Below, in pieces: positions 54,353 to 62,458 of a DNA stretch of 64,000 nucleotides; position 1 is the first letter of the stretch, and every line of letters begins with the position of its first letter. The DNA is from Pseudosporangium ferrugineum (lineage in GTDB: Bacteria > Actinomycetota > Actinomycetes > Mycobacteriales > Micromonosporaceae): positions 21,502 to 85,501 of the forward strand of contig NZ_PVZG01000026.1 of assembly GCF_003002065.1 (NCBI RefSeq). The letters are read 5' to 3'. The notes below the pieces were generated by a model. It saw only the letters and a list, made by a program, of their open reading frames with translations. It was not told the origin of the DNA and searched no databases. Made by a program: the position numbers and the translations under genes.

Positions 54353-55317
54353 CGCCCTCTCCCGCCGCTGATCCGCCCGCCGGCGGCGACCCCGGCCAGT
54401 CCCCGGGCGAGCGCGGTCCCGGCCGCCGCGGCCAGACCCACCACCCCGGACATCCGTGCGGCCCGGCGCAGGTGGACGGCGGACGGCCGGGGCCCGTCAC
54501 CCAGAAAAGGCCGCGTTTCCGTACGCCCGAAGTACACATTCCGACCCCCCAGCCGTACGCCGAGAGCCCCCGCCATCGCCGACTCGCACTGCCCGGCATT
54601 GGGGCTGGGATGGTCCCGCCGATCCCGCCGCCACACCCGCAGAGCCTCGGCGGAACGCCCCCGCACCAGCGGAGCGGCGGCGATCGTCACCAACCCGGTC
54701 AGCCGCGCCGGCACCAGGTTGAGCACGTCGTCGAGCCGCGCCGAAGCGGTCCCGAAGCGCGCGTACCGAGCCGACCGATGCCCCACCATCGCGTCGAGCG
54801 TGTTCGCGGCACGGTAGCCGAGCAGCCCCGGCAGCCCCGCCACACCACCCCAGAACAGCGGCGCGACCACGGCGTCGGACGTGTTCTCCGCGACCGACTC
54901 GACGGTGGCCCGCGCCAGTTCCGGCCCGTCGAGCGACGAAGGGTCCCGCCCGCAGAGATGATTGAGCCGCCCCCGCGCCGCCCCCAGGTCCTCCCGCTCC
55001 AGATGACCGGCCATGATCCGCGCCTCCCGCCGCAGCGTCCGCCCGCCCAGCACCGTCCACGTCGCCCCGGCCACCACGACCGCGCGGACCACGGGCCGCT
55101 TGCGGGTGGCCAACGACAACCCGGCACCCGCGAGCACGGGTACGCCCACCGCCACGGCCGCGAAGGCAGTGCCGGCCCACCGGTTCGGGGCGTACAGCCG
55201 CTGCTCGAGCGCCCCGGCAGCCCGCCCGAACCCGGCGACGGGATGGAACCGCCGCGGATCCCCGAGCACGGCATCCAGCGCATATCCCGCCGCGATCCCC
55301 ACGGCGTCAGCGACCAT
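54349..55317 (-). CDS. cobD: adenosylcobinamide-phosphate synthase (CobD/CbiB)
   Basis: 322 residues, integral membrane protein with about five helices. Attaches aminopropanol (phosphate) to cobyric acid. Seen: GYALDAVLGDPRRFHPVAGFGRAAGALEQRLY at the N-terminus, VESVAENTSDAVVAPLFW and YRAANTLDAMVGHRSARYARFGTASARLDDVLNLVPARLTG, family hallmarks. ATG at 55317 follows AGGTAGGG. First gene of the cobD-cobQ-kinase operon. Confidence 0.94.
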   Translation of the reverse strand: MVADAVGIAAGYALDAVLGDPRRFHPVAGFGRAAGALEQRLYAPNRWAGTAFAAVAVGVPVLAGAGLSLATRKRPVVRAVVVAGATWTVLGGRTLRREARIMAGHLEREDLGAARGRLNHLCGRDPSSLDGPELARATVESVAENTSDAVVAPLFWGGVAGLPGLLGYRAANTLDAMVGHRSARYARFGTASARLDDVLNLVPARLTGLVTIAAAPLVRGRSAEALRVWRRDRRDHPSPNAGQCESAMAGALGVRLGGRNVYFGRTETRPFLGDGPRPSAVHLRRAARMSGVVGLAAAAGTALARGLAGVAAGGRISGGRGR

Positions 55318-56017
55318 CGCGGCCCTACCTCGTCCCATCCGACCCACCCTAATGAGCGACCAGCACACCAAGCAGCACGACGGCGCCCGCAGCGGCGGTC
55401 GCGGTCCCGGGACCGAATACCTCCTGCGCCACCGAACCCCGCCCGCAACGGTCCGGACCGGGCCCTCAGCCCCTGGACCGCGTGCCCAGCGCCCACTGCC
55501 CGCGGCCACACCGCGTGCCGGGCCAGGCCGCGTGCCGGGCCAGACCGCGTGCCGGGCCAGACCGCGTGCCGGTCACCGGAACGCCTGCGGGACCGGTGAC
55601 CGGCGGGTTTCGTGCCCGCCCGGCCGCTGGTGCTCACGTGCCGGGCGGGCCTGCCCCTCCCACCCCGGGGGCGAGGCGGGAGGGCCGCGCGCGTGGATGC
55701 GGGCCACCAAGCACCCACGCGCCGCTTGTCGACCGGCAGCCCCCTGACAGCCCGCCGGCAGCTGTCCGGCGGTCGGCCGGCGGTAGGTGGGGTCCGGTCG
55801 TCGCGGCGACCACCGGACCCCCGGCCGCCCGCTCGCGCCTGTCGGTGCGACGGGCGGCTATGCCGTCCGGTGGGTTGCCGACCACGGGGCACCCACCGGA
55901 CGGGCCGGAGCCCGCGCCCGACCCCGGCGGCGGGTTCCGGCTGCCGACCGCGGCTCCGGGCGCTCAGGGGGAGGCGAGCGCGGAGCGGCGGTGGCCGGCA
56001 CGGTCAATCGGCGACGC
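55318..56017. other. 700-base gene-free stretch with repeats and a hairpin
   Basis: Between cobD and ssb, both on the minus strand. It holds four tandem copies of an 18-base unit (core GCGTGCCGGGCCAGACC) at about 55499-55570 and GC-rich filler. No start site or protein-like frame is convincing on either strand. Confidence 0.7.
55789..55821 (-). terminator. hairpin downstream of ssb
   Basis: Perfect stem GGGGTCCGGT/ACCGGACCCC enclosing a second short stem GTCG-CGG-CGAC. It lies about 200 bases beyond the ssb stop; a likely terminator, though distant. Confidence 0.5.
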
Positions 56018-56851
56018 TCAAACGGCGACCGGCTGGCGACGCGGGCTGCGGGGCCGCGGCCGCCGGGGCGCGGGGGTCGCCGGCTCTGCCTCCGCCGGCT
56101 GGGAGCCGCCCTCGGCGCTCTGCGCTTCCCCACCGCGCGACTCCCCGTCAGCCGGCGACTCCGGCCGCGGCTGGATTCCGACCGACGGCAGCGGCTCCGC
56201 GGCCGTCGGCACGGGCAGCATCTCGAGCTGCTGCCCCTCCTCGCCGGCCTTCGGCGGCGCGGGCATCGCCGACGTGTCGAACGGCTCGAAGCCGCCACCG
56301 CGCAGCGGCTGCACCTGCTCCGCGCCCGCGGGCGAGGGCGACGGCGCCTCCTCGAACACCGGCTCGTCGCCATCCGGCACGCCCTCGCCGTACACCGTGG
56401 GAGCGTCGTTCTCCGGGATCGGGGAGGCGGGCTCACCGCGTACCTTGTCCAGGGATTCGGGGTCTTCCACCGCCGTCGTCGCGGCGGCCCGGGTGCGGAA
56501 GAACCGGGCCCGGCCCCGCGACAGGTCGTGGCCGACGGAGACGGCCTCCATCTCGTACGTGGTGCGCAGGTTGCCCTCGGAGTCGGTCCAGTCGCGGGTG
56601 TAGAGGCGTCCCGCCACCACGACCGGGTCGCCGACCGCGACGGAGGAGGCCACGCCCTCGGCGAGACGGCGCCAGCAGTTGACGCGTACGCGAAGGTGGT
56701 TGCCGTCCACCCACCGGCCGGTTTCCCGATCCAGGCGGCGTGCCGTCGACGCCACCCGGAAGTTCGCGACGAGCGTGTTGGAGCCGGCCGTGCGCCGCCA
56801 CTCCGGCGGGGTGAGCACGTTGCCGATCACGACAATGTTGGTGTCGAACAT
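56018..56851 (-). CDS. ssb: single-stranded DNA-binding protein paralogue
   Basis: 277 residues. Residues 1-110 are a complete OB fold: MFDTNIVVIGNVLTPPEWRRT, VANFRVASTARR, VRVNCWRRLAEGVASSVAVGDPVVVAGRLYTRDW. The rest is a long acidic, proline-rich tail ending PRRPRPRSPRRQPVAV; the acidic DDDxPF tip that recruits repair partners is absent. It fits the second, SsbB-like SSB of actinobacteria, which works in specialised roles such as chromosome segregation during sporulation, although this tail is unusually long. Confidence 0.85.
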   Translation of the reverse strand: MFDTNIVVIGNVLTPPEWRRTAGSNTLVANFRVASTARRLDRETGRWVDGNHLRVRVNCWRRLAEGVASSVAVGDPVVVAGRLYTRDWTDSEGNLRTTYEMEAVSVGHDLSRGRARFFRTRAAATTAVEDPESLDKVRGEPASPIPENDAPTVYGEGVPDGDEPVFEEAPSPSPAGAEQVQPLRGGGFEPFDTSAMPAPPKAGEEGQQLEMLPVPTAAEPLPSVGIQPRPESPADGESRGGEAQSAEGGSQPAEAEPATPAPRRPRPRSPRRQPVAV

Positions 56852-57008
56852 CGTTTCTCCTCAGTCGGTCGAGTTCGTGGGAGCAGCCTGCCGCGAACGC
56901 CGCCCCGCCCGCCGGAAGAGCCCTCGCGGCCTGTGGACGGCCGCGCATTGGGGAAAACTCTCCAAGATCGGCCGCGTCTGGTATGGCGCGGGAACCCGAA
57001 CCCGTGGG

Positions 57009-57014
57009 TAACCT
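57009..57014 (+). promoter_or_regulatory. -10 box TAACCT of a leaderless gene
   Basis: Six-base spacer to the GTG at 57021. Confidence 0.5.
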
Positions 57015-57020
57015 GGCGGC

Positions 57021-58106
57021 GTGGAGACCGACGTCCTGGGCCCGCCGTACGAGCGGCACACCATCGAGCTGGGCACCGACGACGAGGGCCCGGTCGTCGC
57101 GACCCTGGTCCGCCGCCGCGCGGACCGCCCCACCCGGCGTGCGGTGCTGTACGTGCACGGCTTCGTCGACTATTTCTTCCAGACCCACCTGGCGGACTTC
57201 TTCGCCGAACGCGGCTGGGATTTCTACGCTCTCGACCTGCGCAAGTACGGCCGCAGCCTGCTCCCCCACCAGACGCCGAACTTCGCGCGCAGCCTCACGG
57301 AATACTTCCCGGAACTGGACGAGTCGGCCCGCATCATCCGCGAGCAGGACGGCCACGACCAACTACTCGTAGCGGGCCATTCCACGGGCGGCCTCATCAC
57401 CTCGCTGTGGTCCCACGCCCGCAGCGATCGCAAAATTGTCGACGGCCTCTTTCTCAACAGCCCGTTCTTCGACTTCAACGTGCCGTGGGTGCTGCGTCGC
57501 CCATTGATGAACATCGTCGGGCGTACGAGCTCACGGAACCCTTACCGCGCCCTACCCATGACCGCTCTGGGACTGTACGGGCAGAGCCTGCACTCCGAGC
57601 ACCGTGGCGAGTGGACGTACGAACTGAATTGGAAGCCTTTGCTCGGTTTCCCGGTCCGTACGGGATGGCTCGAAGCGATTCGCCGCGGCCAGGCCCGCCT
57701 CCGCGCCGGGCTGGCCATCGACGCCCCGGTCCTGGTCGCCTGCTCCACCCGGTCGTTCCGCGGCCGCGCCTGGTCGGAGGACGCCCGCGTGACCGACACG
57801 GTCCTCGACGTCGAACACATCGTCCGCTGGGCCCCCCGCCTCGGCCCGCGGGTCACGATCGCCCGCTTCGACGGCGGCATGCACGACCTGACCCTGTCGG
57901 GCAAGGACGTACGTGCGGAGGTGTTCCGCGAACTGGGCCGCTGGGTCGACGCCTTCCTGCCGCCCGTAGGCACCCCGGAGGAGGAAATCCCGCCGGCGCC
58001 GGAGGACACCCCGGAGGGCACCGCCGGAGCAGAGGCCGAGGCAGGGCTGGTGGCAGACGCCCCGGACACCGCCACCGCCGGCAAAGCGGACACCGCCACG
58101 GCCTGA
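57021..58106 (+). CDS. alpha/beta hydrolase (serine aminopeptidase S33 / monoacylglycerol lipase-like)
   Basis: 361 residues. VLYVHGFVDYFFQTHLADFFAERGWDFYALDLRKYGRS, then the nucleophile elbow AGHSTGG, the lid-type segment NSPFFDFNVPWVLRR, and the acid/histidine in the DGGMHDL segment. Acts on acyl esters such as lysophospholipids or monoglycerides; cytosolic. The C-terminal 50 residues are an acidic alanine/glutamate-rich tail. Leaderless start; divergent from ssb. Confidence 0.88.
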   Translation: METDVLGPPYERHTIELGTDDEGPVVATLVRRRADRPTRRAVLYVHGFVDYFFQTHLADFFAERGWDFYALDLRKYGRSLLPHQTPNFARSLTEYFPELDESARIIREQDGHDQLLVAGHSTGGLITSLWSHARSDRKIVDGLFLNSPFFDFNVPWVLRRPLMNIVGRTSSRNPYRALPMTALGLYGQSLHSEHRGEWTYELNWKPLLGFPVRTGWLEAIRRGQARLRAGLAIDAPVLVACSTRSFRGRAWSEDARVTDTVLDVEHIVRWAPRLGPRVTIARFDGGMHDLTLSGKDVRAEVFRELGRWVDAFLPPVGTPEEEIPPAPEDTPEGTAGAEAEAGLVADAPDTATAGKADTATA

Positions 58107-58154
58107 CATCGCGCTCGCCACGAAGCCGACGGGACTCTAGTATGTGCAGGCCAG

Positions 58155-58227
58155 GCGCTCGTAGCTCAGCGGATAGAGCAACGGACTTCTAATCCGTCGG
58201 TCGCAGGTTCGAATCCTGCCGGGCGCG
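58155..58227 (+). tRNA. tRNA-Arg (anticodon TCT)
   Basis: Full cloverleaf: acceptor GCGCTCG pairs with CGGGCGC, D arm GCTCAGCGGATAGAGC, anticodon stem ACGGA/TCCGT around loop CTTCTAA (anticodon TCT, reads AGA), T arm GCAGG-TTCGAAT-CCTGC, discriminator G. CCA is not encoded. No element is integrated at its 3' end in this window. Confidence 0.95.
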
Positions 58228-58291
58228 CCTTCTGCTCCACCTCCGCCGCAGCTCACGACGCTGGCGAACCCGGACCGCCCTTCCGGTCGAT

Positions 58292-58858
58292 TCAGCCGCC
58301 ACGGCGGCGATGCAGTAGAGATGCCACTTCCAGCCGGAAGGGGAACAGGTCGTCGGCGGTGAGCGCCTGCCCCGGCCCCGCCACGGCGTGCGAAACGTAG
58401 TGGGCGCCGGAAAGCTTCTCGAGGTGGAGTTCCACCGAATCGTCGGGTTGCTCGACCCGGAGATACCAGCCGATGCCGGCGGCCGCGTACAGCTGGGGCT
58501 TGAGCAGTCGGTCCGTGCCCGCATTGCTCGGCGAGACCACTTCGACGACGAGCCTCGCCTCGGTTGCCTCGACCGTGGTGCCCAGATCATCGGTGTCGGC
58601 CACGACGATGTCGGGCTGGACGATGCGACCGCCGGCCAGCCGGAGGTTCACGTCCTGCAGTACGAGGTAGCCGGCTCGCTCAGCCGCCTCGTAGAGTCCC
58701 ATCGCGAGCAGGAACGCAATGTGCTGGTGACGCTTGCTCGGCGCCGGGCTCACCCACAGGCTCCCATCGATCAGCTCGATCCGGTTCGACGTTTCGCCAA
58801 GCGCGAAGAACTCGTCCTCGGTCCAGGGCTCGGGGTGTTCCAGCACTGTCACGCTCAT
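58292..58858 (-). CDS. Uma2-family (DUF820) nuclease-like protein
   Basis: 188 residues, the second Uma2 gene of the window and clearly different from that at 19979-20539. Seen: NRIELIDGSLWVSPAPSKRHQ, VQPDIVVADTDD, and LVVEVVSPSNAGTDRLLKPQLYAAAGIGWYLRV, giving the PD-x(n)-ExE nuclease core. Target unknown. AGGTGAGG upstream of the ATG. Next to tRNA-Arg. Confidence 0.88.
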   Translation of the reverse strand: MSVTVLEHPEPWTEDEFFALGETSNRIELIDGSLWVSPAPSKRHQHIAFLLAMGLYEAAERAGYLVLQDVNLRLAGGRIVQPDIVVADTDDLGTTVEATEARLVVEVVSPSNAGTDRLLKPQLYAAAGIGWYLRVEQPDDSVELHLEKLSGAHYVSHAVAGPGQALTADDLFPFRLEVASLLHRRRGG

Positions 58859-59015
58859 CGGATCGCCTCACCTATCGGCGGATGCTGCCCTAAGCGTGCC
58901 ACGCCCAGCCCTGCCCGCGACAGCAAGATGCGTCGTCAGGCCCATGATGCGGCCCTCCGCTGCGCTCCCGTGTCCCGCTGGGGAGAGGTTGGCACAGGCC
59001 AGCGAAGGGCACAGC

Positions 59016-59053
59016 TTGACGGGCCGCGTTGTATACCGGGTATTCTACTCGGT
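59016..59053 (+). promoter_or_regulatory. promoter and PadR-type operator
   Basis: TTGACG (59016-59021) and TATTCT (59041-59046), 19 bases apart, the latter seven bases before the ATG (leaderless). An imperfect palindrome with ATACC and GGTAT ends covers 59033-59055 and so overlaps the -10 box and the start codon, as expected for an autorepressed PadR gene. Confidence 0.6.
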
Positions 59054-59638
59054 ATGAGCATTCGACATGCCCTGCTGGCTCTGCTCAGTGAGGGCTCGAA
59101 GTACGGCCTCCAGCTGCGCCAGGAGTTCGAGGCCAGGACCGGCGAGGTGTGGCCGCTCAACGTCGGGCAGGTCTACACCACGTTGCAGCGCCTCGAGCGG
59201 GACGGCCTCGTCGAGTCCGAGGGGGCCGGCGACGACGGGCCGCAGAATGTTTTCACGATCACGGCCGACGGGTCGGAGGAGCTCAAGGGCTGGTTGCGTA
59301 CGCCGCCGGGGGTGGTGCCGCCGCCGCGGGACGAGCTGGTGATCAAGGTGCTGGTGGCGCGGCAGGTGCCCGGGGTGGATCTGGCCGAGCTGCTTCAGGT
59401 GCACCGGCGGCACCTCGTCGAGGCGATGCAGGAGTACACGCGCCTGAAGGCCGGGATCGGTGACGAAGAGGTGGAGTTGTCGCTCGCCGTGGATTCCGAG
59501 TTGTTCCGGCTCGAGGCGATCGTCCGGTGGCTCGACACCGCGGATGCCCGGCTCAAGCGGCTGCCGGCTCCCGCGGGCGGCGGAACCCCGGCGTCCGCGC
59601 CGCGCGTCGGCCGCAGGATCGGGGGCATACGGCGATGA
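59054..59638 (+). CDS. PadR-family transcriptional regulator
   Basis: 194 residues. Winged helix-turn-helix: SIRHALLALLSEGSKYGLQLRQEFEARTGEVWPLNVGQVYTTLQRLERDGLVESEG, the classic PadR N-domain, then the helical C-terminal dimerisation domain with the Vir-type region (LLQVHRRHLVEAMQEYTRLKAG). It presumably represses the following transporter genes and itself until a ligand is bound. Stop overlaps the start of the ABC ATPase gene (ATGA). Confidence 0.93.
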   Translation: MSIRHALLALLSEGSKYGLQLRQEFEARTGEVWPLNVGQVYTTLQRLERDGLVESEGAGDDGPQNVFTITADGSEELKGWLRTPPGVVPPPRDELVIKVLVARQVPGVDLAELLQVHRRHLVEAMQEYTRLKAGIGDEEVELSLAVDSELFRLEAIVRWLDTADARLKRLPAPAGGGTPASAPRVGRRIGGIRR

Positions 59639-60360
59639 GCGCGGCCATCGAGTTGCGCCGGGTGTCGAAGGTCTACGGGTCCGGTGCCACCGAGGTGCGC
59701 GCGCTGTGGGAGGTGGATCTGTCCGTCGAGGACGGTGAGCTGGTCGCGGTCATGGGTCCGAGCGGCTCCGGCAAGAGCACGCTGCTCACGATCGCCGGGA
59801 CGTTGGAGGATCCGACCGCCGGTGACGTCGTCGTCGCCGGTCAGGGGTTGGCGCAACTGTCACGTCAGGATGGCGCGCGGCTGCGGCGGCGTTCGATCGG
59901 GTACGTCTTCCAGAACTACAACCTCCTCGCCGGCCTGACCGCCGTCGAGAACGTGGCGCTTCCGCTGGAGCTCGACGGCGTACGGATGAAGGCTGCGCGG
60001 GCGGCGGCGATGGAGGTGCTCGACAGGCTCGGTCTGGCCGAGCGGGCCGCCCGCTACCCGGACGAGTTGTCCGGAGGCGAGAGCCAGCGGGTGGCGATCG
60101 CGCGGGCCGTCGCCGGTGACCGGCGGTTGCTGCTGGCCGACGAGCCGACCGGCGCGCTGGACTCGTTGAGCGGCGAGGCGGTGATGCGCCTGCTGCGCCG
60201 GGCCGGTGACGACGGCGTGGCGGGCATCGTGGTGACCCACGACGCGCGGATGGCGTCCTGGGCCGACCGCGTGGTGTTCCTGCGCGACGGCCGGCTGGTC
60301 GATCAGACGGCACCCGCGCCCGGCCCGGAGTCCCTCCTGGCACCGGAGGCAAGCGCATGA
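59635..60360 (+). CDS. ABC transporter ATP-binding protein (MacB/LolD type)
   Basis: 241 residues. Walker A GPSGSGKST, Q-loop YVFQNYNLLAGLTAVENVALPLEL, signature LSGGESQRVAIARA, Walker B LLLADEPTGALD, H-loop VVTHD. It drives an FtsX-type permease of the exporter or mechanotransmission kind. Translationally coupled to the PadR gene before it and the permease after it (ATGA at both ends). Confidence 0.95.
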   Translation: MSAAIELRRVSKVYGSGATEVRALWEVDLSVEDGELVAVMGPSGSGKSTLLTIAGTLEDPTAGDVVVAGQGLAQLSRQDGARLRRRSIGYVFQNYNLLAGLTAVENVALPLELDGVRMKAARAAAMEVLDRLGLAERAARYPDELSGGESQRVAIARAVAGDRRLLLADEPTGALDSLSGEAVMRLLRRAGDDGVAGIVVTHDARMASWADRVVFLRDGRLVDQTAPAPGPESLLAPEASA

Positions 60361-60491
60361 GCGGTAACGGCGGCGCCCGACGCGCCACGGTCCGCAAGCG
60401 CATGAGCGGTAACGGCGGCGCCCGACGCGCCACGGTCCGCAAGCGCATCAGCGGTAACGGCGGCGCCCGACGCGCCGCGCTCCGCGAGCGC
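60357..60491. repeat. 45-bp unit in three tandem copies at the permease start
   Basis: Units at 60357, 60402 and 60447 code for (M/I)SGNGGARRATVRKR; the first two are identical and each begin with ATG, the third has diverged. Confidence 0.9.
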
Positions 60492-62455
60492 ACGAGCGGT
60501 GACCGCGCCGTCGTCCGCTGGGCGTGGCGACTGTTCCGCCGCGACTGGCGCCAGCAGATCATGGCGCTGGCCCTCCTGACCGTCGCCGTCACCACCGCCG
60601 TGGTGGGCGTGTCGGCCGGCTATCACGCGACGCCCCCGGCCGGTGCGCGGTTCGGCGACGCCGGCCAGCGGATCGAATGGTACGGCGACGGGAACCCGCA
60701 GCAGGACACGCAGATCGCGCAGGCGCGCGAGTGGTTCGGCACCGCCGACATGGTGCGGCGCTGGTATCTGCCGGTGCCCGCCTCGGCGAAGACGGTCGAG
60801 GTGCGGGCGCAGGATCCCGGCGGCCCGTACGGCGGTCCGATGCTGCGGTTGCTGACGGGTCGTTTCCCGGCCGCGCCCGGCGAGGTGGCGGTCACCGACG
60901 AGGTCGTGGCGAACCTGCGGGCGAGCGCCGGCGGCCGCAATTGGACGGTCGTGGGCACGGTCGAGAATCCCGGCGCTCTCCAGGAGGAATTCGCCCTGGT
61001 CACACCGACCGAGGCGACGACGGCACGGCTCGGACGGCCGCAGGCGGTCACCCTGCTCACGGCGGCCGATCCGAAGCGGTTCGCGGAGTATCGCGCCCGC
61101 CACCCCCAGCTCGTCTACGCGTCACGCCCCTCCTACGCGTGGGTCGAGGCGGCGGCCGGCGTGTTCAGCGCCTTCGCGGTGAGCCTGCTGCTCGTCGCCC
61201 TCATCGCCTCGGCCGGCTTCGCCGTGGTCGCGCACCGCCGCCTCCGCCAGCTCGGCCTCTTCGCCGCGATCGGGGCGACCCCACGCCATCTCCGGCTCGT
61301 GCTGCTGGCGAACGGCGCCGCGGTCGGTGCGGCCGCGTCGGTGCTGGGCGTGGCCACGGGTGTCCTGGTGTGGTTCGCGGTGACGCCACGGTTCGAGACG
61401 GCGGCAGGGCACCGCATCGCCCGGCTGGACCTGCCGTGGTGGCAGATCGCGGCCGCCCTGCTGCTGGCCGTCCTGGCGGCGACGGTTGCGGCGTGGCGGC
61501 CGGCGCGCGCCGCCGCCCGCGTGCCGATCACGCTTGCCCTCTCCGCGCGCCCGCCACGGCCCAGGAGGGTGCACCGTTCCGCCGCGGCCGCGGCGCTGCT
61601 CGTCGCGCCGGGTGTCGCGGCGCTGCGGGTCGCGCAGCGGAACACCGCGAACGCCGACGCCCTGGGACTCGGCGATTGCCGGTGGGCGTGGGCCGGGCCA
61701 CGGGCAAGGGGGCGGAATCGGCGCCGGTTGTCGCCACGCCCGAGTTGCTGCGTCGCTACGGCGTCCATCCCGGCCGCGTCGGCGCGACCACCGACGTCCT
61801 GACCACGAAACCCCGTCCGGACCTTCAACTGCTTCCGGCGTACGGTCGAACGACGCCGGCCACCGCCGAGAGCTTGCCGGATCAGGGGTTCGCATCTCTT
61901 CCGACGACGTTCCTCACCTCGGCCGCGCTGCACCGGCACGGCTGGAGCCCGGTGCGGGCGGGCTGGCTGATCGAGGCTCCCCGGCCGTTGACCGGCGACC
62001 AGCTCACCGCCGCGCGGAAACTCGCGGCCGACGCCGGGCTCACCGTGGAGGACCGCGACGAGAGCGACGGTCTCCTGACCTTGCGCACGACCGCGACCGC
62101 GGCCGGAGCCGTGCTCGCGCTGGCCATCCTCGCCATGGCCGTCGGGTTGATCCGGGCCGAGACGGCCGGCGACCTGCGCACCCTGACCGCGATCGGCGCG
62201 ACGGCTCGCATCCGCCGCACGCTCACGTCGGCAACGGCCGGCGGGCTGGCCCTGCTGGGCGCGATCCTGGGCATCGCCGCCGCGTACACCGTCATCCTGG
62301 CCGGCTCGTCCCGGCAGCAGCTCCACGAACTGGCCCGCGTGCCGGCGGCGGAACTGCTCGTGATCGCCGGCGGCGTACCCCTGATCGCCGCGGTCCTCGG
62401 CTGGCTCCTCGCCGGCCGGGAGCCACGGTCCCTGACCCGGGCACGGCTGGAGTGA
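60357..62455 (+). pseudogene. FtsX-like ABC permease, interrupted by an internal deletion and frameshift
   Basis: Frame 1 runs from ATG 60357 with four or five membrane helices (for example FSAFAVSLLLVALIASAGF, LLANGAAVGAAASVLGV) to about 61675 (NTANADALGLG), then turns into non-protein-like sequence and stops at 61802. The permease resumes in another frame at about 61680 (VGVGRATGKGAESAPVV) and continues to 62455 with three more helices. The start of the second ectodomain and one or two helices are missing at the junction. The first 45 codons contain three copies of a 45-bp unit. Confidence 0.7.
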
Positions 62456-62458
62456 CCG

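Noticed and set aside
58155..58858. tRNA-Arg(TCT) as attachment site of an element containing the Uma2 gene
   Set aside because: The tRNA is intact, no repeat of its 3' end is found downstream, and there is no integrase; GC and codon use do not change.
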